Below, piece by piece: positions 37,216 through 44,135 of a stretch of 64,000 bases of DNA (positions are counted from its first letter, which is position 1; each line of letters opens with the position of its first letter). A program made the position numbers and the translations under genes. Below the pieces are notes generated by a model. It was given only the letters and a program-made list of their open reading frames with translations. It was not told the origin of the DNA and ran no database searches. Source of the stretch: Anaerolineales bacterium (GTDB lineage: Bacteria > Chloroflexota > Anaerolineae > Anaerolineales > UBA6663); the NCBI GenBank assembly GCA_020850595.1, contig JADZEK010000131.1, positions 1 through 64,000 on the forward strand. Reading direction: 5' to 3'.

Positions 37216-38378
37216 GCCCGCTCGGCCGGCGGCGCGTAGCGCCGGTCGCGTGGGCCGATGTACTCTGACTGCGGCCGGATGATGCGGCCCGTGGCCTGGT
37301 GCTCGATGCAGTGCGCGATCCAGCCCGCCGCCCGGCTGACGGCGAAGGTGGGGCTGAACAGCCCACTGGGCAGTCCCAGCCCGTGCAGCAGCAGCGCCGT
37401 GTAATACTCCACGTTAGTCTGGTAGCGGTGCTGCGGGTAGCGTTCCGCCAGCAGCCGCACGGCGGTTTGCTCCACCGCCCGCGCCAGCGCGTACAGCGCC
37501 CGGTCGCCGTCCGTGTTGAAGAACTGCTCGGCCGCCGCCGCCAGCACGTCGGCCCGCGGGTCGCGCACCTTGTACACCCGGTGGCCGAACCCCATCAGCC
37601 GTTCGCGCCGGTCGAGCTTGGCCCGCAGGTATGTCTCCGCCCGGCCCGCCTCGCCAATCTCAAACACCATATCCAGCGCTGGGCCGGGCGCGCCGCCGTG
37701 CAGCGGCCCCTTCAGCGCCCCAATCGCGCCCACCACCGCCGATACCAAATCCGACCCGGTCGAGATGATCACCCGCGCCGTGAACGTGCTGGCGTTCAGC
37801 CCGTGATCCACCACCGTGTTCAGGTACGTCTCCATCCCCCGCGCGCGCTCGGCGCTCGGCGCTTCGCCGGTGAGCATATACAGGTAGTTGGCCGCGTGCC
37901 CCAGGTCGGCCCGCGGCGGCACCGGCGTTTGCCCCTGGCACAGCCGCCAGTAGGCCGCCACCAGCGTCGCCGTGCGCGCCAGCAGCCCCACGCCGGCTGC
38001 CCGCAGGTCGGCATCATCGCTCCCCGCTGCCAGGCCCAGCGTCCCGGCCGCCAGCCGCAGCGCGTCCATCACCGGTAGTTGTGCGCCCGCCGCGGCTTGC
38101 AGCAACGGCCGCGCCGCGGGCGGCAGGTCGCGCTGGGCGGCCAGGCTGGCGCGAAACTCGGCCAGTTGCGCGGCGGTCGGCAGCGCGCCGTGCCACAACA
38201 GATAAGCTACTTCCTCGAACGAAGCTTGCGGGGCCAGGTCTTCCACCGGGTACCCGGCGATCAACAGTTCCCCCGCCTCGCCGTCCACCTGGCTCAGGCG
38301 GGTCTGCGCAGCGACCACGCCCGCCAGTCCGGACACGAAGACGGGTGGGGCCGGGGGAGCAAGCACCTCAGTCGTCAT
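37212..38378 (-). CDS. citrate synthase
   Basis: 388 residues, the short dimeric citrate/methylcitrate synthase type. Catalytic His residues are in DHGLNASTFTAR and GPLHGGAPG; GFGHRVYKVRDPRA is conserved; the third catalytic position, usually Asp (NVDFY), reads NVEYYTALLL, i.e. Glu. C-terminal IRPQSEYIGP is typical. It condenses oxaloacetate with acetyl-CoA; methylcitrate synthase activity is possible. Start ATG at 38378 with GGAAAGGATAAC upstream. It is divergent from, and probably controlled together with, the HTH-fused paralogue. Confidence 0.9.
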   Translation of the reverse strand: MTTEVLAPPAPPVFVSGLAGVVAAQTRLSQVDGEAGELLIAGYPVEDLAPQASFEEVAYLLWHGALPTAAQLAEFRASLAAQRDLPPAARPLLQAAAGAQLPVMDALRLAAGTLGLAAGSDDADLRAAGVGLLARTATLVAAYWRLCQGQTPVPPRADLGHAANYLYMLTGEAPSAERARGMETYLNTVVDHGLNASTFTARVIISTGSDLVSAVVGAIGALKGPLHGGAPGPALDMVFEIGEAGRAETYLRAKLDRRERLMGFGHRVYKVRDPRADVLAAAAEQFFNTDGDRALYALARAVEQTAVRLLAERYPQHRYQTNVEYYTALLLHGLGLPSGLFSPTFAVSRAAGWIAHCIEHQATGRIIRPQSEYIGPRDRRYAPPAERA

Positions 38379-38411
38379 GGCGTTATCCTTTCCACACACC
38401 GATGCGCGAGG

Positions 38412-38441
38412 ATTATAGCCACGCGCCCGACAGAACGTCAA
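38412..38441 (-). promoter_or_regulatory. promoter of citrate synthase
   Basis: On the minus strand TTGACG (38441-38436), an 18-nt spacer, and a consensus TATAAT (38417-38412). Expected start is about 27 nt before the ATG at 38378. The -35 box touches the left arm of the palindrome at 38441, so a bound protein would block RNA polymerase. Confidence 0.7.
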
Positions 38442-38462
38442 TATTGATTGATAAATCAATAT
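38441..38462. promoter_or_regulatory. perfect palindromic operator between the two citrate synthase genes
   Basis: ATATTGATT (38441-38449), spacer GATA, AATCAATAT (38454-38462): two perfect 9-bp arms in an AT-rich island within GC-rich DNA. It lies against the -35 box of one promoter and the -10 box of the other. A dimeric HTH protein binding here would control both genes; the HTH-citrate synthase itself is the obvious candidate. Confidence 0.75.
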
Positions 38463-38467
38463 ATAAT
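38462..38467 (+). promoter_or_regulatory. -10 box of the HTH-citrate synthase gene
   Basis: Consensus TATAAT overlapping the last base of the palindrome. The predicted start (about 38474) leaves a leader of only about 11 nt, just long enough to hold the GGAGG at 38475-38479. No good -35 is seen. Confidence 0.55.
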
Positions 38468-38484
38468 CCGCCTCGGAGGTGACG

Positions 38485-39729
38485 ATGCCCAAGACCCTGC
38501 CCGACTATGTCTCGGCCCCTGAAGCGGCCGCCGTGCTCAAAGTCAGCCTGCCCACGCTCTACGCCTACGTCAGCCGCGGTCTCATCCGCTCCGAAGCGGT
38601 GGGCGGCAGCCGCCGCGCCCGCCGCTACCGCCGCGACGACCTCGAGCGCTTGCAAGAGCGCCAGGCCCAGCGCCGCAACCCCGGCCGCGCCGTCCAGCAG
38701 GCCGCTGCGCGCGCCCTTCAGTGGGGCGCGCCCGTGCTCGAGTCTGGGCTGACCCTGATCGAGGACGGCCGCCTGTACTATCGCGGACAGGAAGCCGTGC
38801 ACTTGGCCGAGACACACACCTTTGAGTCTGTGGCCGCGCTCCTCTGGGACACTGACGCCGCCGCCCTCGCCGCCGCCCGGCCGCCCAACCTGCGCCCCTG
38901 GGCCGCGGCGCTCGCGGCCCGCGCCGACCCCTCGCCCGCCGCCGCCCTTCAAGTCGTCCTGCCGCTCGCCGCGCAGTCCGACCTGTCTGCCTACGATCTG
39001 CGCCCCGCCGCCGTCCGGCAGACAGGCGCGCGCCTGCTCCAGACCCTGGCGGCGGCCGCCGCCTACCCCGCACAGTTGGCCGCCGGCCCGCTGGCCGAGG
39101 CCCTGGCCCAAGCCTGGGCGCCGCGCCTGCCCGCCGCGCCGCGCCTGCTCACCGCGGCCCTGATCCTGTGCGCCGACCATGAGCTGAACGTCTCGGCCTT
39201 CACAGCGCGCTGTGTGGCCTCGGCTGGGGCCACGCCCTACGACGTCGTCATCGCCGGGCTGGCGGCCCTGCGCGGCGCGCGCCACGGTGGCCACACCGCC
39301 CGAGTTGAGGCGCTCTTGGATGAGATCGGCGCGCCGGGGCGGGCCGGGCGCGTGCTGGCGGCGCGCCTCCAGCGCGGCGAGGCCCTGCCCGGCTTCGGCC
39401 ATCGGCTGTACCCGCCCCCCGGCGGCGACCCGCGCGGCCGCCACCTGCTCGCCCTCGCCCAAGAGCGCCTCCCCCGCGCGCGAGCAGTGGCCCTCAACCG
39501 CGCCGTGTGCGCCGAAGCCGATCGCCTGCTGGGCGAGCGGCCCACCCTGGATTTTGCCCTGGTGGTGCTGGCCCGGGCGTTGCGCCTCCCGCCCGGCGCG
39601 CCGCTGGCCCTGTTTGCCCTTGGCCGCACTGCCGGGTGGGTCGCCCAAGCGCTGGAGCAATACGCCCTCGGCGACATGATCCGGCCGCGCGCGCGTTATG
39701 TAGGCGTAGCCCCGGCCGGGGCGGCCTGA
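38485..39729 (+). CDS. HTH-citrate synthase fusion protein
   Basis: 414 residues. Residues ~5-60 are a MerR/excisionase-like (HTH_17) winged helix: YVSAPEAAAVLKVSLPTLYAYVSRG, followed by the wing GGSRRARRYRRDDLERL. After a linker comes a citrate-synthase fold with the catalytic set intact: His in ADHELNVSAFTAR, His in ARHGGHTARVE, GFGHRLYPP, and Asp in TLDFALVVL. Start ATG at 38485, 5 nt after GGAGG; the in-frame GTG at 38479 overlaps that site. The natural model is a regulator that senses oxaloacetate, acetyl-CoA or citrate and binds the adjoining palindrome; an active enzyme with a DNA-binding tail is also possible. Confidence 0.85.
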   Translation: MPKTLPDYVSAPEAAAVLKVSLPTLYAYVSRGLIRSEAVGGSRRARRYRRDDLERLQERQAQRRNPGRAVQQAAARALQWGAPVLESGLTLIEDGRLYYRGQEAVHLAETHTFESVAALLWDTDAAALAAARPPNLRPWAAALAARADPSPAAALQVVLPLAAQSDLSAYDLRPAAVRQTGARLLQTLAAAAAYPAQLAAGPLAEALAQAWAPRLPAAPRLLTAALILCADHELNVSAFTARCVASAGATPYDVVIAGLAALRGARHGGHTARVEALLDEIGAPGRAGRVLAARLQRGEALPGFGHRLYPPPGGDPRGRHLLALAQERLPRARAVALNRAVCAEADRLLGERPTLDFALVVLARALRLPPGAPLALFALGRTAGWVAQALEQYALGDMIRPRARYVGVAPAGAA

Positions 39730-39740
39730 CCATCGCGCCG

Positions 39741-39770
39741 TTACCAAAATGGCGCTTTCGTTGCTACACT
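39741..39770 (+). promoter_or_regulatory. candidate promoter of the CoA transferase gene
   Basis: TTACCA (39741-39746), 18-nt spacer, TACACT (39765-39770), 38 nt before the ATG at 39808. Moderate match to sigma-70 consensus. Confidence 0.4.
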
Positions 39771-39807
39771 TGCGACCAGTGGGCCGCCGGCCCAGAAACG
39801 AGCATTG

Positions 39808-40998
39808 ATGAACGTCCTAGACACCCTGCGGGTGGTGGAGTTGACCGAAGCGCTGGCCGGGCCGTACGCCGCCATGCTGCTGGGCGACCTCGGCGCGGAA
39901 GTCATCAAGATTGAGCGGCCCGGCCTGGGCGACCAGAGCCGTCGCTGGGGCGCGCGCCTGCCAGGGGGCGAGAGCGCCTACTTCTGCTCCACCAACCGCA
40001 ACAAGCGCAGCCTGAGCCTCAACATCCAGACCGCCGACGGTCAGGCCGTGCTCCAGCGCTTGCTGGCCCACACCGACGTGCTCCTGTGCAATCTCCCTCG
40101 CGCCGACAGCCTGCGCCGCGCCGGCCTCCACCCCGACACCCTGCGCGAGCGTTTCCCCCGGCTCATCTTCGCCTCCATCTCCGGCTACGGGCACAGCGGC
40201 CCCAAGGCCGGACGCTCCGGCTACGACCTCGTGGCGCAGGGCGAAGCGGGCCTCATGTCCATCACCGGCACGGCCGAAACCGTGCCCATGCGTTACCCCA
40301 TGCCGCTGGCCGATATGACCACCGGCTTGTACACCGTCATCGGTGTGCTGGCCGCCCTACGGGCGCGCGACCAGACCGGCCAGGGGCAGGTGCTCGACCA
40401 AAGCCTGCTCGAAGGCCAGGCCGCCTACCTCACCATCCTCGCCGGCGACTACTTCGCCACCGGCCAGGCGCCGCTCCCCGTCGGCAACGCCCACCCCGGC
40501 ATCGTGCCCTACCAGGTCTTCCACACTGCCGACAAGGATGTCGTCATCGCCGTCGGCTCCGACAAGCAGTGGGCGCAGTTTTGCGCCGTGCTGGGCCTCA
40601 GGCCGGAGGTGCGCGACGACCCGCGCTTCGCCACCAACCCGGCGCGGCTGGCGAACCGGGCCGACCTCGTGCCGTTGTTGCAGGCCCGTCTGGCCGAGCG
40701 GCCCTCCGCCGCGCTGCTGGAGCAGCTCATGGCCGCCGAGATACCCTGTGGGCCTATCAACAGCCTTCCCGACAGCCTGCAAGACGAGCACTACCAGGCG
40801 CGCGGCAACCTCGTGGACCTGGCGCATCCCACCGCCGGGTCGGTGCGCATGTTGGCCAGCCCTCTGCGGCTGAGTGACACGCCCCCCAGCTACAGGCTGC
40901 CGCCCCCGCGCCTGGGTGAGCATACCGACGCCCTGCTTGCCGAGTTAGGCTACGGCGCGGACGAGATCGCGGCGCTGCACGCGGCGGGCCACGTGTAG
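39808..40998 (+). CDS. family III CoA transferase (CaiB/BaiF)
   Basis: 396 residues. The opening LRVVELTEALAGPYAAMLLGDLGAEVIKIE and the mid-protein PLADMTTGLYTVIGVLAAL block (with the catalytic Asp region) are diagnostic of the formyl-CoA transferase/carnitine CoA-transferase family; GQGQVLDQSLLEG follows. It moves CoA between two carboxylic acids through an aspartyl thioester. Substrates unknown. ATG at 39808 preferred over the TTG just before it. Neighbouring citrate synthases suggest organic-acid metabolism. Confidence 0.88.
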   Translation: MNVLDTLRVVELTEALAGPYAAMLLGDLGAEVIKIERPGLGDQSRRWGARLPGGESAYFCSTNRNKRSLSLNIQTADGQAVLQRLLAHTDVLLCNLPRADSLRRAGLHPDTLRERFPRLIFASISGYGHSGPKAGRSGYDLVAQGEAGLMSITGTAETVPMRYPMPLADMTTGLYTVIGVLAALRARDQTGQGQVLDQSLLEGQAAYLTILAGDYFATGQAPLPVGNAHPGIVPYQVFHTADKDVVIAVGSDKQWAQFCAVLGLRPEVRDDPRFATNPARLANRADLVPLLQARLAERPSAALLEQLMAAEIPCGPINSLPDSLQDEHYQARGNLVDLAHPTAGSVRMLASPLRLSDTPPSYRLPPPRLGEHTDALLAELGYGADEIAALHAAGHV

Positions 40999-41046
40999 CG
41001 GCGCTAGACCACAGCGGCCCGACCTGACCAGACGGGAGGCAAAACC

Positions 41047-42966
41047 ATGCGACTGACCATGAAACTCAAGCGGGGGGCGGCCCTGCCGCTGTCGGTTGGC
41101 CTGGCCGGGCTGATGCTGGCGGCCCTCTTCAGCCTGCTCACGCCGCGCGCGGCCGAGGCCGGCGGCGTGGTCACCATTTGCGATCAGGCCCACCTGGCGA
41201 CGGCGTTGGCGGGCGGCGGCAGTGTCACCTTTAATTGCGGCGCCCCGGCCACCATCATTTTTAGCAGCCAAATCGTCATCACCCAGCCGACCACCATTGA
41301 CGGCGGCGCGCTGGGCCAGGTGACGCTCAGCGGTAACAACGTCACCCGGCTGTTCTCCACCACCCTCGGCACGCCGCTCACGCTGCTCAACCTGACGCTC
41401 CGCGACGCCGACTCAGGCCAGAGTGACGGCGGGGCGCTCTGGGCGGGCGGCCCCACTACCATCGCCAATTCGGCCTTCATCAGCAACGCCACGAGCGATG
41501 ACGCCGGGGCTATCTACGCCGCCGGTGCGCCGCTGACCGTGACCGACAGCCTGTTTCATCACAACTTGACCCCAGACTACGGCGGCGCCCTCCTGAGCGT
41601 CGGGCCGGTGTGGGTGACCAACAGCGAGTTCTACAGCAACATCGCCGAAAGCGGCGGGGCGCTGGCGCTGGAGGCCGAGGCCTATATCACCGGCAGCCAC
41701 TTCTACCAGAACACTGCGTTGGTCGGCGGCGGCGCGCTCTATGCCTACAACTCCGGCGCGGTGCAGGTCGCGGCCAGCCAGTTTTACAGCAACCAGGCCA
41801 TTGTGGGCGGCGCGCTGGCCGCGGCCGGCCTCTCGCTCCAGATCACCGGCGGGGCGCTGCACCACAACACTGCCGGGGTTGAAGGCGGCGCCCTGTATAG
41901 CGATGGGCTGGCCGTGATTGACGGCACGGAGTTCTACAGCAACACCGCCGAGTACGGCGGGGCTATTTCGGCCTACGACCGCCTGACCCTCACTCACAGC
42001 AGCCTGCACCATAACGCGGCCACCGAGGCGGGCGGGGCGCTGGGCCTGTACTTCGGTTCATCCCTGCGCGCCGCCGGCTTGGAGCCGCAGGCCGGCACCC
42101 CGACCTCCGCCATCCTGCAAGACGTTGCGATCTACAACAACCAGGCGGTCAGCTACGGCGGCGGCATTGACTTTGAGGCCACCTGGCTCGACGTGGTGCG
42201 GACACGCATCTACGCCAACCGCGTTCTCACCGGCAACGTCAACTACGCGGGCGGCGGCCTGGCGCTGTTCTACGGCACCACAGTGCTCACCGACAGCGCC
42301 GTCTACGGCAACGTGGCGCAGGGCGGCCCCGGCGGCGGCATTCACGCCAGCTACGCCGCCACGCTCACCGTGGTGAGCAGCGCGGTTTACAGCAACACGG
42401 CGCCGGCCGGCCAGGGCGGCGGCATCAGCGCCCTGAGCGATCACGGCCTCTCGCCGCTGCGAATCGTCAACAGCACCGTGGCCGGCAATACCGCTCTCGT
42501 GGCCGGCGGCGTCTACCTAGACCCAGCCAACACCGCCGTCATCAGCTACACCACGCTCTATGGCAACCTGGCGCCCACCGCCAACCAAATCAGCGCCACG
42601 GCCGCGCTGCACGCCGTGCTCATCGCCGGCAGCGGCGGCCAAAACTGCCTGGGTTCCTACAAGAGCTATGGCTACAACCTGGAAGACGGCGACACCTGCG
42701 ACCTGATGGTCTCCAGCGACCTGACTAACACCAACCCGCTGCTCGGGCCGCTGGCCTGGTACGGCGGGCCGACCCTCAGCCTCGCGCCGCTGGCGGGCAG
42801 CCCCGCCATTGACGCCGCCGACACCGCCAACTGCCCGGCCGCCGACCAGCGCGGCGCTGCCCGCCCGGTGGATGGCGATAACGCCGGCGGCGCGGCCTGC
42901 GACATCGGCGCCTACGAGTTCGGCGCGACGGTGGCCCGGCTCTTCCTGCCGTTGGCCACGCGCTAG
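41047..42966 (+). CDS. secreted parallel beta-helix protein with choice-of-anchor-Q-like C-terminus
   Basis: 639 residues. A cleavable signal peptide (basic start, LPLSVGLAGLMLAALFSLL, cut after AEA) leads into at least ten right-handed beta-helix coils, each with a GGAL/GGGI turn and an N-S-x-F/V-Y-x-N asparagine ladder (SEFYSNIA, SQFYSNQA, SAVYSNTA). Such PMP-like repeats bind polysaccharide or act as adhesins. The end, DQRGAARPVDGD ... CDIGAYEF then LFLPLATR, is the terminal cap seen on secreted proteins of Chloroflexota. GGGAGG precedes the ATG. No catalytic residues of a lyase are evident. Confidence 0.85.
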   Translation: MRLTMKLKRGAALPLSVGLAGLMLAALFSLLTPRAAEAGGVVTICDQAHLATALAGGGSVTFNCGAPATIIFSSQIVITQPTTIDGGALGQVTLSGNNVTRLFSTTLGTPLTLLNLTLRDADSGQSDGGALWAGGPTTIANSAFISNATSDDAGAIYAAGAPLTVTDSLFHHNLTPDYGGALLSVGPVWVTNSEFYSNIAESGGALALEAEAYITGSHFYQNTALVGGGALYAYNSGAVQVAASQFYSNQAIVGGALAAAGLSLQITGGALHHNTAGVEGGALYSDGLAVIDGTEFYSNTAEYGGAISAYDRLTLTHSSLHHNAATEAGGALGLYFGSSLRAAGLEPQAGTPTSAILQDVAIYNNQAVSYGGGIDFEATWLDVVRTRIYANRVLTGNVNYAGGGLALFYGTTVLTDSAVYGNVAQGGPGGGIHASYAATLTVVSSAVYSNTAPAGQGGGISALSDHGLSPLRIVNSTVAGNTALVAGGVYLDPANTAVISYTTLYGNLAPTANQISATAALHAVLIAGSGGQNCLGSYKSYGYNLEDGDTCDLMVSSDLTNTNPLLGPLAWYGGPTLSLAPLAGSPAIDAADTANCPAADQRGAARPVDGDNAGGAACDIGAYEFGATVARLFLPLATR

Positions 42967-42977
42967 CGCCTTGGCCA

Positions 42978-43018
42978 CCCGTGGGCCGGCCGCCGCGTTG
43001 GGGCGACCGGCCCACGGG
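42978..43018 (+). terminator. hairpin after the beta-helix gene
   Basis: CCCGTGGGCCGG (42978-42989) and CCGGCCCACGGG (43007-43018): a perfect 12-bp stem, 17-nt loop, beginning 12 nt past the stop codon. No clear T run follows. It separates the secreted protein from the next operon. Confidence 0.55.
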
Positions 43019-43023
43019 GGTGC

Positions 43024-43052
43024 TTGCCCGCCCTCTGGCGGCGTGCTACAAT
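43024..43052 (+). promoter_or_regulatory. promoter of the molybdenum hydroxylase/F420 cluster
   Basis: TTGCCC (43024-43029), 17-nt spacer, TACAAT (43047-43052). The expected start is near 43059, leaving a leader of about 150 nt before the first gene. No other promoter of this quality was noticed before 56050 in the run of closely packed genes. Confidence 0.55.
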
Positions 43053-43212
43053 CCCCGCATCCTCAGGCACGCAGTCGCTGACCGGCTGGGCCGGTCACGG
43101 CGTTGGGTCTCCTCACCCACCGACAAGTGCTGCGGGCCGGCCCCTGTTGTTAGGCGCCGCGTCCGCCCGGCCGCTCGTCTTAACACAGCCTGGCCCCGAC
43201 AAAGGCAGCCGC
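43053..43212 (+). promoter_or_regulatory. long structured 5' leader of the hydroxylase cluster
   Basis: About 150 nt with no gene. It holds a perfect hairpin TGACCGGC-TGG-GCCGGTCA (43079-43097) and further GC-rich self-complementary stretches (for example GGGCCGGCCC around 43136). A regulatory RNA such as a cofactor-binding leader is possible for genes that need Mo cofactor, but I could not match a known motif by eye. Confidence 0.35.
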
Positions 43213-44121
43213 ATGAGCGCGTGGGACCACTATCACCTTCCTGGCACAGTCGCAGAAGCGCTGACACACCTGGTCCGCTATGGCGGCGCGGCCAAGGTCG
43301 TCGCCGGCGGCACCGACTTGCTACTCGATTTGGAGCAGGGCCATCGGCCGCGCGTGGCCGCCCTGGTAGACGTGACCCGCATCCCCGAACTGACCAAAAT
43401 TTCCGCCGCCGATGGCTGGGTCTACGTCGGCGCGGCCGTCACGCACACCGCCATAGTCGCCTCGCCACTCCTGGCCGAGCGCGCCACCTGCCTGGTGGAG
43501 TCGTGCGGCGTCATCGGCGGGCCGCAAGTGCGCAACGTGGCCACCTTGGGCGGCAACGTGGCCCATGCCCTGCCCGCCGGCGATGGCACCCTCTCGCTCG
43601 TGGCGCTCGAAGCCGAGGCCGAGGTCGCCGGGCCGCTGGGCCGCGAGTGGCGGCCGGTGCGCGCGCTGTATGGCGGGCCGGGCCAGAGCACGCTGGCCGC
43701 CGCCGAGATCATCGTTCAGTTCCGTTTCCGGGGCGGCGACTTAACCCAGCACGAGGCCTCCGCCTTTAGGCGCATCATGCGCCCGCAGGGCGTGGCGCTG
43801 CCCATCTTGGGCCTGGCCGTCTGGGTAGCCCTCGATGGCCCGGCCATCCGCGCCGCCCGCATCGCCCTGGGGCCGGCCGGGCCGACGCCCATGCGCGCTC
43901 TGGCCGCCGAGGCTGGGCTGGCCGGCCGCGCCCTGGATGAAGCGGCGCTGGAGCAAGCCATCGAACAGGTGTGGTCCGCGGCGCAGTTGCGCACCAGTGC
44001 CCACCGCGCCACGGCCGCCTACCGCCGCGAGATGGTGGCAGTGCTGCTGCGCCGCGCCCTAACGCTGGCCGTCGCGCGGGCGCGCACGGGCGTAGCGGTG
44101 CCCCAGGGCCTGGGGGAATGA
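43213..44121 (+). CDS. molybdenum hydroxylase FAD-binding subunit (CoxM/YgfM-like)
   Basis: 302 residues. The FAD-PP-binding motifs are present: AKVVAGGTDLLLDLEQG near residue 29 and, further on, GGPQVRNVATLGGNVAHALPAGDG, the two Gly-rich loops of the vanillyl-alcohol-oxidase-type FAD fold in xanthine dehydrogenases. The C-terminal CO-dehydrogenase-type domain ends with AYRREMVAVLLRRAL. It carries electrons from the [2Fe-2S] centres of the partner subunit to an acceptor. Its stop overlaps the start region of the catalytic subunit. Equivalent to E. coli YgfM by position beside an XdhD-like protein and SsnA. Confidence 0.9.
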   Translation: MSAWDHYHLPGTVAEALTHLVRYGGAAKVVAGGTDLLLDLEQGHRPRVAALVDVTRIPELTKISAADGWVYVGAAVTHTAIVASPLLAERATCLVESCGVIGGPQVRNVATLGGNVAHALPAGDGTLSLVALEAEAEVAGPLGREWRPVRALYGGPGQSTLAAAEIIVQFRFRGGDLTQHEASAFRRIMRPQGVALPILGLAVWVALDGPAIRAARIALGPAGPTPMRALAAEAGLAGRALDEAALEQAIEQVWSAAQLRTSAHRATAAYRREMVAVLLRRALTLAVARARTGVAVPQGLGE

Positions 44122-44135
44122 TGGAGACGACGCAC

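Noticed and set aside
43053-43212. Known Moco riboswitch
   Set aside because: I could not match the consensus by eye; left as an unassigned structured leader.
43971-44135. N-terminal extension of the XdhD-like frame
   Set aside because: Arg/His/Pro-rich shadow of the FAD-subunit gene; the ferredoxin-like fold starts at MAVLK (44136).
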